NCBI RefSeq assembly: GCF_019880205.1
Contig: NZ_CP082292.1
Location: forward strand, 3,844,001-3,908,000
DNA: 64,000 nucleotides
From: Pantoea alfalfae
GTDB lineage: Bacteria; Pseudomonadota; Gammaproteobacteria; Enterobacterales; Enterobacteriaceae
Reading direction: 5' to 3'
Positions 1-8,566 of this stretch are shown piece after piece. Numbering within the stretch: the stretch's first letter is position 1; the number at the start of each line of letters is the position of its first letter. Position numbers and translations under genes: made by a program. Under the pieces are notes generated by a model, which had not been told where the DNA came from, did no database searches, and saw nothing but the letters and a program-made list of their open reading frames with translations.

Positions 1-387
1 GCAATGCCTGCCGAAGTCTCCCTGCCCGCCGTGGGTCAGGGTGCAGTCGGCATTGAATGCCGTCTGGATGATAGCGTCCTGATTGACCTGTTACGGGCAC
101 TGAACCACGCTGACACCGAAGTCTGTGTCAGAGCGGAACGCGCCATGAATACCCGCTTAGAGGGTGGCTGCCAGGTCCCCATTGGCAGTTTCGCGGTGCT
201 GGAAGGCGATAAGCTCTGGCTGCGCGGCATGGTCGGTGCACCGGATGGCCGGGTGATGGTCAGCGGCGAACGCCGTGGTCCCCGCGCTCAGGCTGAAGAG
301 ATGGGCATCTCACTTGCCGATGAACTGCTGAACGGCGGCGCGCGTGAAATCCTGAAAGAGGTCTATCAGGGGCAGCCGCCGGCATGA
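1..387 (+). CDS. hemC: Porphobilinogen deaminase (hydroxymethylbilane synthase), C-terminal part
   Basis: Builds the linear tetrapyrrole hydroxymethylbilane from four porphobilinogens in the cytoplasmic haem pathway. Only the last ~128 residues are present; the gene runs off the left edge, and the reading frame is open from base 1, so the ATG at base 4 is internal. The [12 protein letters not shown] segment and the EGGCQVPIG motif are family hallmarks; the Cys of the latter (codon at 169-171) carries the dipyrromethane cofactor. The stop overlaps the hemD start as ATGA, so the two are translationally coupled. The identification is secure; nothing can be said about the missing N-terminus. Confidence 0.97.
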   Translation, partial: AMPAEVSLPAVGQGAVGIECRLDDSVLIDLLRALNHADTEVCVRAERAMNTRLEGGCQVPIGSFAVLEGDKLWLRGMVGAPDGRVMVSGERRGPRAQAEEMGISLADELLNGGAREILKEVYQGQPPA

Positions 388-1112
388 CCATCCTGGTGAC
401 GCGCCCGGAACCCGCAGCGGCAGAGCTGGTGTCACGCCTGCATGCCCTTGGCAAACAGGCGTGGAGCCTGCCGTTGATCGAGTTTGCGCCAGGCGCTGAT
501 CTCGATTCCCTGCCTCACAGGCTCGCCGGACTTCGTGCCGGTGATCTCGTCTTTATTCTTTCTCAGCAGGTGATTCACTACGCACAGCACGCGATCAAAG
601 CATGGCCCACGGAGCTGGACTATTATGCAATTGGTCGCAGCACCGCGCTGGCGTTTCACACCGTCAGCGGACAGCAGGTGACCTGGCCTCATGCGCATGA
701 AACCAGTGAGGAATTGATCAAGATAAACACGCTTCAGCAGGTTGCCGGTAAACGTGCGCTGATCCTGCGTGGCGATCCCGGACGCGAATTGCTGGCAGAA
801 ACATTAACCCGGCGAGGTGCTGAGGTAACGTTTGCTGCCTGCTACCAGCGCTGCCAGAAGCATTATGACGGACCGGTTGAAGGCCGCCGCTGGCGCGATC
901 GCGGCGTCTCTGTGCTGGTGGTGACCAGTGGTGAAATGTTACAACAGCTTTTTTCGCTGTTCCCCGCGGTTGATCGCGAGGAATGGCTGCTCAACTGCCG
1001 ACTGATAGTCGTCAGTGAACGTTTGGCTACCCTGGCCGCAGGATTGGGTTGGCAGGATATTCAGGTAGCCGATGGTGCCGATAACGATGCGCTGCTGCGC
1101 GCGTTACGCTGA
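384..1112 (+). CDS. hemD: Uroporphyrinogen-III synthase
   Basis: Closes hydroxymethylbilane into uroporphyrinogen III with inversion of ring D; cytoplasmic. The 242-residue length fits the family (246 in E. coli). It opens with the typical ILVTRPEP segment and has the two-lobed Rossmann-like composition with low overall conservation that is normal for HemD. It overlaps hemC by 4 nt and is followed after 25 nt by hemX, in the hemCDXY order of gamma-proteobacteria. The start is fixed by the ATGA overlap. Confidence 0.96.
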   Translation: MTILVTRPEPAAAELVSRLHALGKQAWSLPLIEFAPGADLDSLPHRLAGLRAGDLVFILSQQVIHYAQHAIKAWPTELDYYAIGRSTALAFHTVSGQQVTWPHAHETSEELIKINTLQQVAGKRALILRGDPGRELLAETLTRRGAEVTFAACYQRCQKHYDGPVEGRRWRDRGVSVLVVTSGEMLQQLFSLFPAVDREEWLLNCRLIVVSERLATLAAGLGWQDIQVADGADNDALLRALR

Positions 1113-1137
1113 ACTTTAACAATGGGATGTGCCACAT

Positions 1138-2271
1138 ATGACGGAACAAAAAGACTCCTCCGCCATGGTTGAAGAAACCACCCCAGCGGTTGACCGCTCT
1201 CCTTCCAGCAACAGCACACCACCGCGTAATGCGAAAAAGGGTGGCATGGTGTTGGGTGCAGTTGCGATTGTCATCGCGCTGGCGATGGGTGCAGGTTTAT
1301 ACCTTAACGGGAAACATCAGGCTGATTTACAGGCACAAACCAATCAGAAGCTGAGCGACCAGTTAAGCGCATTGCAGCAGCAGGCCAGCAGCGATAAACA
1401 GCAGCTGACACAGCAACTGAGTGGCGCTGAAACTGCCCTGCAGAGGGCACAGCAACAGCAGGCTGCGTCAGCAAAAGCGCTGGAAACGCTGCGTGAAAAA
1501 GTGGCCGTGATTTCTGGCAACGACGTGCGTAGCTGGCTGCTGGCACAGGCGGACTATCTGGTGAAACTGGCTGGCCGCAAACTCTGGAGCGATCAGGATG
1601 TCACTACCGCGGCTGCATTGCTGAAAAGCGCCGATGCCAGTCTGGCTGACATGAACGATCCCAGCGTCATGAATGTGCGTCGCGCCCTGACTCAGGATAT
1701 CAGTAACCTCTCTTCTGTTACGCAGGTCGACTACGACGGCGTGATCCTCAAGCTGAATCAACTGTCGAATAACGTTGATAATCTGCGTCTGGCCGATAAT
1801 GACAGCGATGATACGCCGATGGACAGTGACGGCGGCGAACTCTCAGGTTCGGTACGTGAATGGCGTCAGAATCTGGTGAAAAGCTGGCATAACTTTATGG
1901 ATGACTTTATTACTATCCGCCGCCGCGATAATACCGCACAGCCGCTGCTGGCCCCGAATCAGGATGTTTACCTGCGTGAGAATATCCGCTCGCGTCTGCT
2001 GATTGCTGCGCAGGCCGTACCACGTCATCAGGATGAGATTTATAAACAATCTATCGATACCGTGTCCGCCTGGGTTCGCGCCTGGTATGACACTAATGAT
2101 GCTGCCACCAAAGCCTTCCTTGCCCAACTGGATGAGCTGAGCCAGCAGAACATCAATATGGATCTGCCGGATAACCTGGAAAGTCAGCCGTTGCTGGAAC
2201 AGCTTATGCAGACCCGCGTGCGGAACCTGTTGGCGCAACCGTCTGCTGCTGCTAATCAGCAGGGAGGCTAA
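1138..2271 (+). CDS. hemX: HemX, inner-membrane protein of the hemCDXY operon
   Basis: Function is not firmly established; older databases call it a uroporphyrinogen-III C-methyltransferase, but no SAM-methyltransferase motif is visible. The 377-residue protein has an acidic, Ser/Thr/Pro-rich N-terminal ~40 residues, one transmembrane helix (about residues 39-60, [16 protein letters not shown]), a Gln/Ala-rich coiled coil (about 65-125) and a helical C-terminal domain, so it is a single-pass protein with a large periplasmic part. The ATG at 1138 (MTEQ...) is chosen over the in-frame GTG at 1129 because E. coli HemX also begins MTEQ. hemY follows after 2 nt. Confidence 0.92.
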   Translation: MTEQKDSSAMVEETTPAVDRSPSSNSTPPRNAKKGGMVLGAVAIVIALAMGAGLYLNGKHQADLQAQTNQKLSDQLSALQQQASSDKQQLTQQLSGAETALQRAQQQQAASAKALETLREKVAVISGNDVRSWLLAQADYLVKLAGRKLWSDQDVTTAAALLKSADASLADMNDPSVMNVRRALTQDISNLSSVTQVDYDGVILKLNQLSNNVDNLRLADNDSDDTPMDSDGGELSGSVREWRQNLVKSWHNFMDDFITIRRRDNTAQPLLAPNQDVYLRENIRSRLLIAAQAVPRHQDEIYKQSIDTVSAWVRAWYDTNDAATKAFLAQLDELSQQNINMDLPDNLESQPLLEQLMQTRVRNLLAQPSAAANQQGG

Positions 2272-2273
2272 GC

Positions 2274-3470
2274 ATGCTTAAGGTATTCATCCTCTTTATC
2301 CTGCTGATAGCGGGCGTGGTGCTGGGACCGATGATTGCCGGTCATCAGGGCTACGTGCTGATTCAGACCGATAACTGGAATATCGAAACCAGCGTTACCG
2401 GCCTGGTGATTATCCTTATCATCAGCCTGCTGGTGATTCTGGCGGTGGAATGGCTGCTGCGCCGTGTGCTGCACACCGGGGCGCGTACCCGCGGCTGGTT
2501 TACCGGACGCAAACGCCGTCGCGCGCAGCGTCATACCCAGTCTGCGCTGATGAAGCTGGCAGAAGGCGATCACCGCCAGGTAGAAAAATTACTGTCTAAA
2601 GATGCCGATCACGCCGACGTACCGGTAGCGAACTACCTGCTGGCCGCGGAAGCCGCCCAGCAGCGTGGCGATGAAATTCGTGCCAATCAGCATCTTGAAC
2701 GTGCTGCTGAGCTGTCTGAAAGCAATACCATTCCGGTGGAAATTGCCCGTGCTCGTATTCAGCTGGCCCGTAACGAAGATCATGCGGCTCGTCACAGCAT
2801 TGATCGCCTGCTGGAAGTGGCACCGCGTCACCCTGAAGTGCTGCGCCTGGCCGAACAGGCGTACGTCCGTACGGGCGCCTGGAGTGCATTGCTGGATATT
2901 CTGCCTGCTATGCAGAAAGCGCAGGTCGGTGATGACCTGCATCGTGATGCGTTACAGCAGCAGGCCTGGCTGGGTCTGATGAATCAGGCAATGGCCGACC
3001 AGGGCAGCGATGGCCTGAAGCGCTGGTGGGGCACGCTGAGCCGCAAAACCCGTCAGGATACGACCCTGCAGGTGGCAATGGCGGATCATCTGATTGAGTG
3101 CAACGATCACGACACCGCACAGTCGATCGTGCTGGAGGGCCTCAAGCGTCATTATGACGATCGGCTGGTGCTATTGATGCCTCGCATCAAAAGCGGTAAT
3201 CCGGAAGCGCTGGAAAAGGCATTACGCCAGCAGATTAAACAGCATGGCGCAACGCCGTTGCTGCACAGTACGCTGGGACAGTTGCTGATGCGTCATGGCG
3301 AATGGCAGCAGGCAGCAGACGCGCTGCAGCAGGCGCTGGCGCAGCGTCCGGATGCGTTTGATTATGCATGGCTGGCAGATGTCTATGATCGTCTGCATCG
3401 TCCGGAAGAGGCCGCAAAGATGCGTCGTGAAGGATTGTTGCTGACGCTGAAGAATAATCCCAACGTCTGA
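2274..3470 (+). CDS. hemY: HemY, inner-membrane TPR protein of the haem operon
   Basis: Last gene of hemCDXY. Enterobacterial HemY is not the protoporphyrinogen oxidase of Gram-positives; it is a membrane protein with tetratricopeptide repeats, probably a scaffold. The 398 residues show two N-terminal membrane helices (about 1-21 and 42-62), a basic stretch (RKRRRAQRH), then helical TPR-like repeats to the C-terminus (for example LLHSTLGQLLMRHGEWQQAADAL split over ~330-352). Length matches E. coli (398). A rho-independent terminator follows at 3491. Confidence 0.94.
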   Translation: MLKVFILFILLIAGVVLGPMIAGHQGYVLIQTDNWNIETSVTGLVIILIISLLVILAVEWLLRRVLHTGARTRGWFTGRKRRRAQRHTQSALMKLAEGDHRQVEKLLSKDADHADVPVANYLLAAEAAQQRGDEIRANQHLERAAELSESNTIPVEIARARIQLARNEDHAARHSIDRLLEVAPRHPEVLRLAEQAYVRTGAWSALLDILPAMQKAQVGDDLHRDALQQQAWLGLMNQAMADQGSDGLKRWWGTLSRKTRQDTTLQVAMADHLIECNDHDTAQSIVLEGLKRHYDDRLVLLMPRIKSGNPEALEKALRQQIKQHGATPLLHSTLGQLLMRHGEWQQAADALQQALAQRPDAFDYAWLADVYDRLHRPEEAAKMRREGLLLTLKNNPNV

Positions 3471-3490
3471 TGCGGTTGTCAGACAGGTTA

Positions 3491-3514
3491 AAGCCGGGCT
3501 CGCCCGGCTTTTTT
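3491..3514 (+). terminator. Rho-independent terminator of hemCDXY
   Basis: Stem AGCCGGGC/GCCCGGCT with a 2-nt loop, followed by a run of six T, starting 20 bases after the hemY stop. Confidence 0.88.
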
Positions 3515-3547
3515 GTGCCTGCAATCTGCCAGTCGCATTGCGCAGGC

Positions 3548-3575
3548 AAAAAAAAACACCTGCCAGGGGCAGGTG
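3548..3575 (-). terminator. Terminator of glmZ
   Basis: On the minus strand, stem CACCTGCC/GGCAGGTG with a short loop, followed by nine T (plus-strand A-run at 3548-3556). Confidence 0.88.
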
Positions 3576-3747
3576 CAAGATCAGGTCGGTAAGACAACCG
3601 GGAGGTACCTGACTCAACGTGGTGTCTGTTAACCCTGTAAGACTTACGCGATACAGGCAGGCAGACAACAGGTACCTAAAATTGGCTCTGCATCATTCCC
3701 AGGTTTATGTAGCATCAGCAGACATAAGAGGTGGAATGAGCATCTAC
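3548..3747 (-). ncRNA. glmZ: Small regulatory RNA GlmZ
   Basis: GlmZ base-pairs with glmS mRNA, with Hfq, and activates synthesis of glucosamine-6-phosphate synthase; it is processed through RapZ and RNase E and is protected by its decoy GlmY. Read on the minus strand the gene begins GTAGATGCTCATTCCACC, close to the E. coli GlmZ 5' end, keeps the GGAATGATGCAGAGCC segment of the first hairpin and the CACGTTGAGT...GTTGTC region near the 3' end, and closes with a terminator hairpin and nine U (bases 3548-3575). Length (~200 nt) and position beside hemY match E. coli. A sigma-54 promoter lies directly upstream. It is convergent with hemY. Confidence 0.9.
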
Positions 3748-3758
3748 AGCAAAAGTGT

Positions 3759-3774
3759 TGCACAAGCCGTGCCA
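3759..3774 (-). promoter_or_regulatory. Sigma-54 promoter of glmZ
   Basis: Minus-strand TGGCACGGCTTGTGCA matches the sigma-54 consensus TGGCACG-N4-TTGCA at all but one base, with intact GG (-24) and GC (-12) elements. The GC element lies 12 bases before the inferred RNA start at ~3747, which is the required spacing. Known for glmY in Enterobacterales and for glmZ in several genera. Confidence 0.85.
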
Positions 3775-3803
3775 GGTTAAGATTTATTTTTAAATTTTAT
3801 ATC

Positions 3804-3816
3804 AATCAATATCTTA
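3804..3816. promoter_or_regulatory. Probable IHF site upstream of glmZ
   Basis: AATCAATATCTTA matches the IHF consensus WATCAANNNNTTR at every defined position. It lies between the sigma-54 promoter and the GlrR-type sites, where IHF bending is needed for an enhancer-binding protein to reach sigma-54 polymerase. Confidence 0.65.
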
Positions 3817-3858
3817 AGAAGTTGGCTAAGCCTTTCCTGAGCGAGGTACGGCAGGATG

Positions 3859-3876
3859 TGTCGGGATGAAGCGACA
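3859..3876. promoter_or_regulatory. GlrR-type activator site 1 (promoter-proximal)
   Basis: TGTC-N10-GACA, an exact match to the half-site arrangement recognised by the response regulator GlrR upstream of glmY/glmZ. Confidence 0.75.
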
Positions 3877-3890
3877 GCCATAAATTTCTC

Positions 3891-3908
3891 TGTCTCTGAA
3901 TAGAGACA
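3891..3908. promoter_or_regulatory. GlrR-type activator site 2
   Basis: Second exact TGTC-N10-GACA, 32 bases (about three helical turns) upstream of site 1. Confidence 0.75.
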
Positions 3909-3953
3909 ACCAGGTCATTCTCTCTTAGAAATTAACAATAACAATGACTTATC

Positions 3954-3971
3954 TGTCGGCAATTCACGACG
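3954..3971. promoter_or_regulatory. GlrR-type activator site 3 (distal, one mismatch)
   Basis: TGTC-N10-GACG; one base off the exact site. It completes the set of three sites typical of the E. coli promoters, 63 bases (about six turns) from site 2. Confidence 0.6.
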
Positions 3972-4041
3972 CTATTGTTCCTGCTTATATTGCTAGTGGA
4001 ATCAAAGCAGAGTAACTCTGACAGCAATGAATATGCTCAAC

Positions 4042-4227
4042 GCGCAGGGAACACGGCCAGAGGAGGGAAGCGTCCCACCGCCCGGCTAAAACGCCGGGAG
4101 CGTTTCTGAACAACGCAAAGCGTTGGCCCGGATACGGGCGCACCTCATGAATGAGGTGCGTAATCGCGTGGGTCGGGCGGCCATGGATGGCATTAGCGAC
4201 TTTCCGATCTGACCGTGTTCCCTTCGC
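4042..4227. repeat. Structured dispersed repeat, copy A (complete, with terminal inverted repeats)
   Basis: Terminal inverted repeats of 20 bases (left arm 4042-4061, right arm 4208-4227; 18 of 20 pair, core GGGAACACGG) enclose a string of small hairpins: AAACGCCGGGAGCGTTT, AACGCAAAGCGTT, GCCCGGATACGGGC and CGCACCTCA/TGAGGTGCG (4139-4160). The same order recurs at 4434-4553 and, inverted, at 29918-30106. No convincing coding capacity; short reading frames across it differ between copies. It resembles a MITE or REP-like element; the family name is not known to me. Confidence 0.8.
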
Positions 4228-4257
4228 AGGCTCGCGCTCACCACTCTGCGGGCTTCA

Positions 4258-4359
4258 GGGAGCATACGCCTTTCGCAAAGACGCAAAAGACGCCATCCAT
4301 GGCAGGCTCAGCGCGGCCCATCCCTGGCCCGCGATGCTTTGCTACAGGCATATGCTCCC
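4258..4359. repeat. Second palindromic element with inverted ends
   Basis: Ends GGGAGCATA (4258-4266) and TATGCTCCC (4351-4359) are exact inverted repeats about 100 bases apart. An internal GCCATCCATGGC also pairs with the CCATGGATGGC in the right part of copy A (~4180-4192). It lies between repeat copies A and B. It may be a separate mobile-type palindrome or part of a larger nested structure. Confidence 0.5.
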
Positions 4360-4433
4360 TTCGCTTCACGTATGGCAGACGTATTAAGTACTTCATAAGC
4401 TTCAGAGGGTTTACAGCAATGAAGAAGCTCAAC

Positions 4434-4553
4434 GCGCAGGGAACACGGTCAGAGGAGGAAAGCGTCCCACCGCCCGGATAAAACGCCGGGAGCGTTTCTG
4501 AACAACGCAAAGCGCTGGCCCGTTTACGGGCGCACCTCAGGGATGAGGTGCGT
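4434..4553. repeat. Structured dispersed repeat, copy B (right end missing)
   Basis: Same left arm (GCGCAGGGAACACGGTCAGA) and the same series of hairpins as copy A as far as the CGCACCTCA/TGAGGTGCG palindrome. Similarity then stops and the right inverted arm is absent. The sequence runs into a copy of the tRNA-operon terminator at 4578. Confidence 0.78.
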
Positions 4554-4577
4554 AGCAGAAATTCAAATCCACTTTTT

Positions 4578-4640
4578 TACAGACGAAAAAAAACCTGTCT
4601 TTTCAGACAGGTTTCTAAATATGGTCGGCGAGAGAGGATT
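4578..4640 (-). repeat. Duplicate of tRNA-Pro 3' end plus terminator (direct repeat 1)
   Basis: This 63-base block is identical except for one base to 4740-4802 (offset exactly 162). It contains a full copy of the tRNA-operon terminator (4586-4613) and the last 19 bases of tRNA-Pro including CCA (4622-4640), but no tRNA body. This is the pattern left when an element integrates at, or excises from, a tRNA 3' end. The 99 bases between the repeats contain no recognisable gene. Confidence 0.8.
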
Positions 4641-4739
4641 ACTCTGCTCTGCGAGCAGCGCCCTGCGGGCCGTTGCTGAAGCAACGTTGTCTCGCTACGC
4701 TCGGCTCAAACCTCCTCTGTCGGTCCTCATCCTCTTTCC

Positions 4740-4802
4740 TACAGACGAAAAAAAACCTGTCTTTTCAGACAGGTTTCTAAAAATGGTCGGCGAGAGAGGA
4801 TT
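4740..4802 (-). repeat. Direct repeat 2 (3' end of intact tRNA-Pro plus terminator)
   Basis: Partner of the block at 4578-4640. Here the segment continues into the complete tRNA-Pro gene. Confidence 0.8.
4748..4776 (-). terminator. Rho-independent terminator of the argX-hisR-leuT-proM operon
   Basis: On the minus strand, stem ACCTGTCT/AGACAGGT followed by eight T, beginning 8 bases after tRNA-Pro. Confidence 0.88.
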
Positions 4803-4860
4803 CGAACCTCCGACCCACTGGTCCCAAACCAGTTGCGCTACCAAGCTGCGCTACTCGCCG
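4784..4860 (-). tRNA. proM: tRNA-Pro (anticodon TGG)
   Basis: 77 nt cloverleaf on the minus strand with encoded CCA; anticodon loop TTTGGGA, T arm GGTTCGAATCC. Last gene of the four-tRNA operon, in the same order as E. coli argX-hisR-leuT-proM. Confidence 0.97.
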
Positions 4861-4880
4861 ATTTTTTTAACTGTTTTGCC

Positions 4881-4967
4881 TGGTGCGAAGAGAGGGACTT
4901 GAACCCTCACGTCCGTTAGGACACTAACACCTGAAGCTAGCGCGTCTACCAATTCCGCCACCTTCGC
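4881..4967 (-). tRNA. leuT: tRNA-Leu (anticodon CAG)
   Basis: 87 nt type II tRNA with a long variable arm and encoded CCA; anticodon stem-loop GCTTCAGGTGT gives CAG. Lies 20 bases upstream of tRNA-Pro. Confidence 0.97.
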
Positions 4968-4983
4968 GTTTCCCAGCAAAATC

Positions 4984-5060
4984 TGGGGTGGCTAATGGGA
5001 CTCGAACCCACGACAACTGGAATCACAATCCAGGGCTCTACCAACTGAGCTATAGCCACC
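4984..5060 (-). tRNA. hisR: tRNA-His (anticodon GTG)
   Basis: 77 nt including the encoded G at position -1 that marks tRNA-His, anticodon loop ATTGTGATT and encoded CCA. Lies 16 bases upstream of tRNA-Leu. Confidence 0.97.
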
Positions 5061-5157
5061 ACTATTCTTAATGTTACAGGTTTAAAGCCTGCAGCATTTA
5101 AATCTCTACTGCCAACCGCGGTAAATCAACCACCGAAGCTCATGCGCACAAACGATA

Positions 5158-5234
<77 letters not shown>

Positions 5235-5255
5235 GTAGCGCCGTTGCGGATGTGC

Positions 5256-5284
5256 ATACTAGAGATAAGCGCCCATCGTGTCTA
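5256..5284 (-). promoter_or_regulatory. Sigma-70 promoter of the tRNA operon
   Basis: Minus-strand TAGACA, 17-base spacer, TAGTAT; one mismatch from consensus in the -35 and two in the -10. The spacer start is GC-rich, and an AT-rich block lies immediately upstream of -35 (5288-5305), resembling the UP element of stable-RNA promoters. The -10 is about 20 bases from tRNA-Arg. Confidence 0.7.
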
Positions 5285-5392
5285 GTGCTTTTTAAATAAA
5301 AAGACGCGTTTGATTACGCTTTGTGCATTTCGTCGACAAATAGTACATTTCCACTCTCGTGATGCCTGAAAATGCGGCATTTATCAGCAATA

Positions 5393-6133
5393 TCAGAGAT
5401 CGCCGCGCCAGTGATAGCGCAAATATTTAAGCAGTTTTAATTGCCTGCGCAGGCGGCTCGGCTGCCGAATCAGACGATAGAGCCACTCCAGCCCCAGTCG
5501 CTGCCAGATCTCAGGGGCGCGCTTCACATGACCGGTGAAAACATCGTACGTTCCACCCACGCCCATATAAAGGGCATCAGGCCAGTACGCACGGCACGCC
5601 AGCATCAGCAACTCCTGACGTGGCGATCCCAGCGCGACGGTCACCAGCTTCGCGCCGCTGGCCGCAATCCGGGCAAACAGCGCATCCTGATCGGCTGGCG
5701 CAAAATAGCCATCCTGCGCGCCAACAATATTCACATTCCACTGCCGACGTAGCTTATCGCAGGTTTCATCCAGCACCTGCTGACGTCCGCCGATAAGAAA
5801 TACCGGCGTCCCTTCCCGCCCGGCGCGTTCCATCAGCGCTTCCCATAAATCAGCCCCCGCAATGCGCTGCACCGACGCGTGTGGATATTTTTTACGAATC
5901 GAGCGCACAATGCTGATGCCATCGGCGTACGCATATTCCGCCTGCGCTAACAGCGTGCGTAATCCCTCATCCCGCTCAGCGGTCAGGATCTTCTCCGCAT
6001 TAATCGCCACTAAAATACCGCTGCGTACGCTCTGCGGCGGCATCAGAAAATTCACCGCCGACGGCATGTTTTCGAAGCCATACAAATCAACGCCGCGAAT
6101 ACGGTACTGCGGCGTCTCATTTAACGTTGTCAT
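5393..6133 (-). CDS. wecG: UDP-N-acetyl-D-mannosaminuronic acid transferase (ECA lipid II synthesis)
   Basis: Transfers ManNAcA from UDP-ManNAcA to Und-PP-GlcNAc (lipid I) to form lipid II of enterobacterial common antigen, at the inner face of the inner membrane. 246 residues, as in E. coli; a WecG/TagA/CpsF family protein with [14 protein letters not shown] and VALGSPRQE motifs and a basic amphipathic C-terminus ([18 protein letters not shown]) fitting peripheral membrane attachment. Last gene of the ECA operon; yifK, which follows wecG in E. coli, is absent and the tRNA operon comes next. Confidence 0.95.
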   Translation of the reverse strand: MTTLNETPQYRIRGVDLYGFENMPSAVNFLMPPQSVRSGILVAINAEKILTAERDEGLRTLLAQAEYAYADGISIVRSIRKKYPHASVQRIAGADLWEALMERAGREGTPVFLIGGRQQVLDETCDKLRRQWNVNIVGAQDGYFAPADQDALFARIAASGAKLVTVALGSPRQELLMLACRAYWPDALYMGVGGTYDVFTGHVKRAPEIWQRLGLEWLYRLIRQPSRLRRQLKLLKYLRYHWRGDL

Positions 6134-6158
6134 ATCTTCCGTTAATCCCAGAGGTTAA

Positions 6159-7502
6159 TCAGAGCGGGCTGTGCAACACCCGCCTGCTGCGGTCGCGAAT
6201 TAAACCTGCGCGATCCAGTAACCAGAAAAGTAATTTAGCCATGCCCAGACAGGCAGCAAAAATGAGGCAGAAAAACACCACACGTGAGCCGAACGCATCG
6301 AGGCCCTCGCGTGCCAGTACGATCATGTTAAACACCGCGCCAAAACAGAAGCTTTGCAGGATGGCGCCGGTGTACCGGTTGGCCTCAAGGCAGCCACGCT
6401 GATAGATCGCATCAAAGGCTTTAATAATCATCCCTACCACTACCGCACCGATCGGAATCGCCCAGACGCCGCCCATCACGACCAGAGAGCCAATCAGCGT
6501 GGGTGAAATCGCCAGGCCAGAATGGTTGTTCAGCACTTCCCAGGTGAAGTAGTTGGCACTGTTCAACACCGCCAGCGGGCGATCGGGCCAGAGCCAGGTC
6601 GGAATAAACACGTAGAAATCACGCCACAGCGGTGCCAGCCCCTGAAACTCAATTTTGTCGTAGTTATCCAGCAGCCGGGCAAGATTCTCCCACGGCGAGA
6701 AGGTATCACGCGTCAGATACAGGAAGGTATAGAACGCTTCATCGCCCATCACGTCGAGGTTATAGCGGCGCAGCGCCAGCCAGAACATCCCCCCAATTGC
6801 CATCACACCCGCCGTTGCCAGCATCCACAGAGTGATCCAGCCACGGGTAATGCCGATAAACAGGAACAGGGCAAACGCAATAATGATATTGGCGCGTGTT
6901 CCGCCCACCAGTGCATACGTCAGTAAACCAAAGGCCACCGTCACGACCAAAAACAGCAGCCAGTTGCGGCGGGTCGGCCGTAAAAAGTAGGGGATCAGCA
7001 TCGCCGGAATAAAGAAATAGAAGAAGCGCTTAAGCGCCACGCCCGATACTTCGCTGGAGAAAATCTGGTTATAAGCGGTCAGGCGGAACAGCAGAAAACC
7101 GTTGTGAATGAAGAACACCGTCACGGTACCCAGCGCGACCAGCGCCAGAATCACACAGGTCAGGTGGGTTTCAACCCGATTCATCTGCAGCCAGGGCTTA
7201 GCCGGAGGCGCGCTGGCCGGTTTCAGCCGCACTTTATAGCTGACGTAATAAATGGCGTAAAACGCTGTGGCCGACAGCAGCGCCTCCAGCAGATTCTCAA
7301 CCGGCATCACGTCCACGTTAAAGCGAAACACCAGCACGGAGGTCAGCGGGAAGCCGAAGTAAAAGGTCAGCAGAAACAGCAGCGTAAAGAACAGATGGAA
7401 GTTAAAACGGACGCGCTTAAACTCCCGCCAGGTCAGCGTCAGAATAAAAACCAGCGACAGCAGATAGACCACCAGCAGGCCGCCAAACTGCATAAGACTC
7501 AT
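6159..7502 (-). CDS. wzyE: ECA polysaccharide chain polymerase
   Basis: Polymerises ECA trisaccharide repeat units at the periplasmic side of the inner membrane; chain length is set by WzzE. 447 residues with about eleven hydrophobic segments and a long periplasmic loop rich in Trp/Arg/Tyr, as in the WzyE family. It overlaps wecF by 4 nt (start at 7502, wecF stop at 7499) and is 25 nt upstream of wecG. Length and order fit E. coli wzyE (450). Confidence 0.94.
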   Translation of the reverse strand: MSLMQFGGLLVVYLLSLVFILTLTWREFKRVRFNFHLFFTLLFLLTFYFGFPLTSVLVFRFNVDVMPVENLLEALLSATAFYAIYYVSYKVRLKPASAPPAKPWLQMNRVETHLTCVILALVALGTVTVFFIHNGFLLFRLTAYNQIFSSEVSGVALKRFFYFFIPAMLIPYFLRPTRRNWLLFLVVTVAFGLLTYALVGGTRANIIIAFALFLFIGITRGWITLWMLATAGVMAIGGMFWLALRRYNLDVMGDEAFYTFLYLTRDTFSPWENLARLLDNYDKIEFQGLAPLWRDFYVFIPTWLWPDRPLAVLNSANYFTWEVLNNHSGLAISPTLIGSLVVMGGVWAIPIGAVVVGMIIKAFDAIYQRGCLEANRYTGAILQSFCFGAVFNMIVLAREGLDAFGSRVVFFCLIFAACLGMAKLLFWLLDRAGLIRDRSRRVLHSPL

Positions 7503-8566
7503 GACAACTCCCCTTCGCTGAGCTGTAACGCGGCTCGCCAGCCTGCGAGATAACCTGGCGCAAAGAAGGCGATAGCCTGTTTATCACAGCGCATCAGCTG
7601 CCGGCGTGCCTCGGCGATCACCGCAGGCGACAGCGTATCTTCGCTGAAGAGTACCGGAAGCTGCTGCTCAGCCACATCACGCCAGAATGGGTTTTTGCGG
7701 GTCAGAACAAACGGCACGTTGGCCTGGATCAGCAGGCAAAGTGTTCCCACCCCCTGCTGACGTTCAAACATAAAATAGCCGACATGGCAGCGCGCCAGCA
7801 GCGCTAAGTAATCATCAAATGCCAGATTTTCACGCAGCAGATTCACCTGACCGTCAGGAAACAGCGTCTTTGCTGCGGCCTGAATCTGGCTGATGTACGC
7901 CTCATTGCCCGGCGGATAGCCCAGCGGCACCTCGATGCGCACCTGCTCGCCAAACTGCGCGTGAATCGCCTTTAAGCCTTCAATATGTCGGTTACTCGGA
8001 TCGCCCGAATTGCCCAGCAGCAGCGTAAACGGCTCTGACGGCGCAGACTCAACGGCAGCATCCGGCATTCTGGTCGGGAAATAGAGCAGTGAACCGGGAA
8101 CGCGGCGATGGCGCTGCTGATAGTGATGCAGGTCGCCTCGGGTCGCAAAAACCTGCGCAACACGTCCCTGTGCTATCCGGCGGACCAGATAGAACAGACG
8201 AAACTTCAGGCTGCGCGAATCTTCATAGAGGTCGGCGCCCCAGACGTGCCAGAACAGCTGGGAACGGCGCAGCTTACCGCTGAGTAATGCCAGCCAGATC
8301 CACGGGTTAAACTGACCGTGGCAGAAAAAACGCTGCTGACGATTCCTGGCCCGCTGCAAAACCGCCTGCGCCAGCACTTTCTTGCTGGTAAAGCACTCGA
8401 TCTGTAACGCACTGAACGGAGACAGGCTCTCTGGCTGCTGCGTCACCACCATAAAATGGCGTGGGAAAGCCGCAGGCTGCTCAACGCTGAGAACGTCATT
8501 GAAAAAGCGCAGCACCGTAAGATTATGGTGGGGAATGTCCGATCCCAAAACGTGAATTAAAGTCAT
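7499..8566 (-). CDS. wecF: TDP-Fuc4NAc:lipid II Fuc4NAc transferase
   Basis: Adds the third sugar, 4-acetamido-4,6-dideoxy-D-galactose, to lipid II to complete ECA lipid III. 355 residues; starts [15 protein letters not shown], the conserved WecF N-terminus. An in-frame start 36 bases upstream exists, but the ATG at 8566 is preferred because it overlaps the wzxE stop as ATGA and matches E. coli. A GT-B-like fold is suggested by the [10 protein letters not shown] and [10 protein letters not shown] segments. Confidence 0.94.
   Translation of the reverse strand: MTLIHVLGSDIPHHNLTVLRFFNDVLSVEQPAAFPRHFMVVTQQPESLSPFSALQIECFTSKKVLAQAVLQRARNRQQRFFCHGQFNPWIWLALLSGKLRRSQLFWHVWGADLYEDSRSLKFRLFYLVRRIAQGRVAQVFATRGDLHHYQQRHRRVPGSLLYFPTRMPDAAVESAPSEPFTLLLGNSGDPSNRHIEGLKAIHAQFGEQVRIEVPLGYPPGNEAYISQIQAAAKTLFPDGQVNLLRENLAFDDYLALLARCHVGYFMFERQQGVGTLCLLIQANVPFVLTRKNPFWRDVAEQQLPVLFSEDTLSPAVIAEARRQLMRCDKQAIAFFAPGYLAGWRAALQLSEGELS

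Noticed and set aside
4151..4481. Short open frames across the repeats downstream of glmZ
   Set aside because: They run through inverted repeats and differ between repeat copies; the conserved feature is the palindromes, not the reading frame.
4622..4640. A second tRNA-Pro gene
   Set aside because: Only the last 19 bases are present; the body of the tRNA is missing, so it is a fragment.
4543..4902. 119-codon open frame over the tRNA-Pro region
   Set aside because: It reads through a terminator copy and the antisense strand of tRNA-Pro; not a gene.
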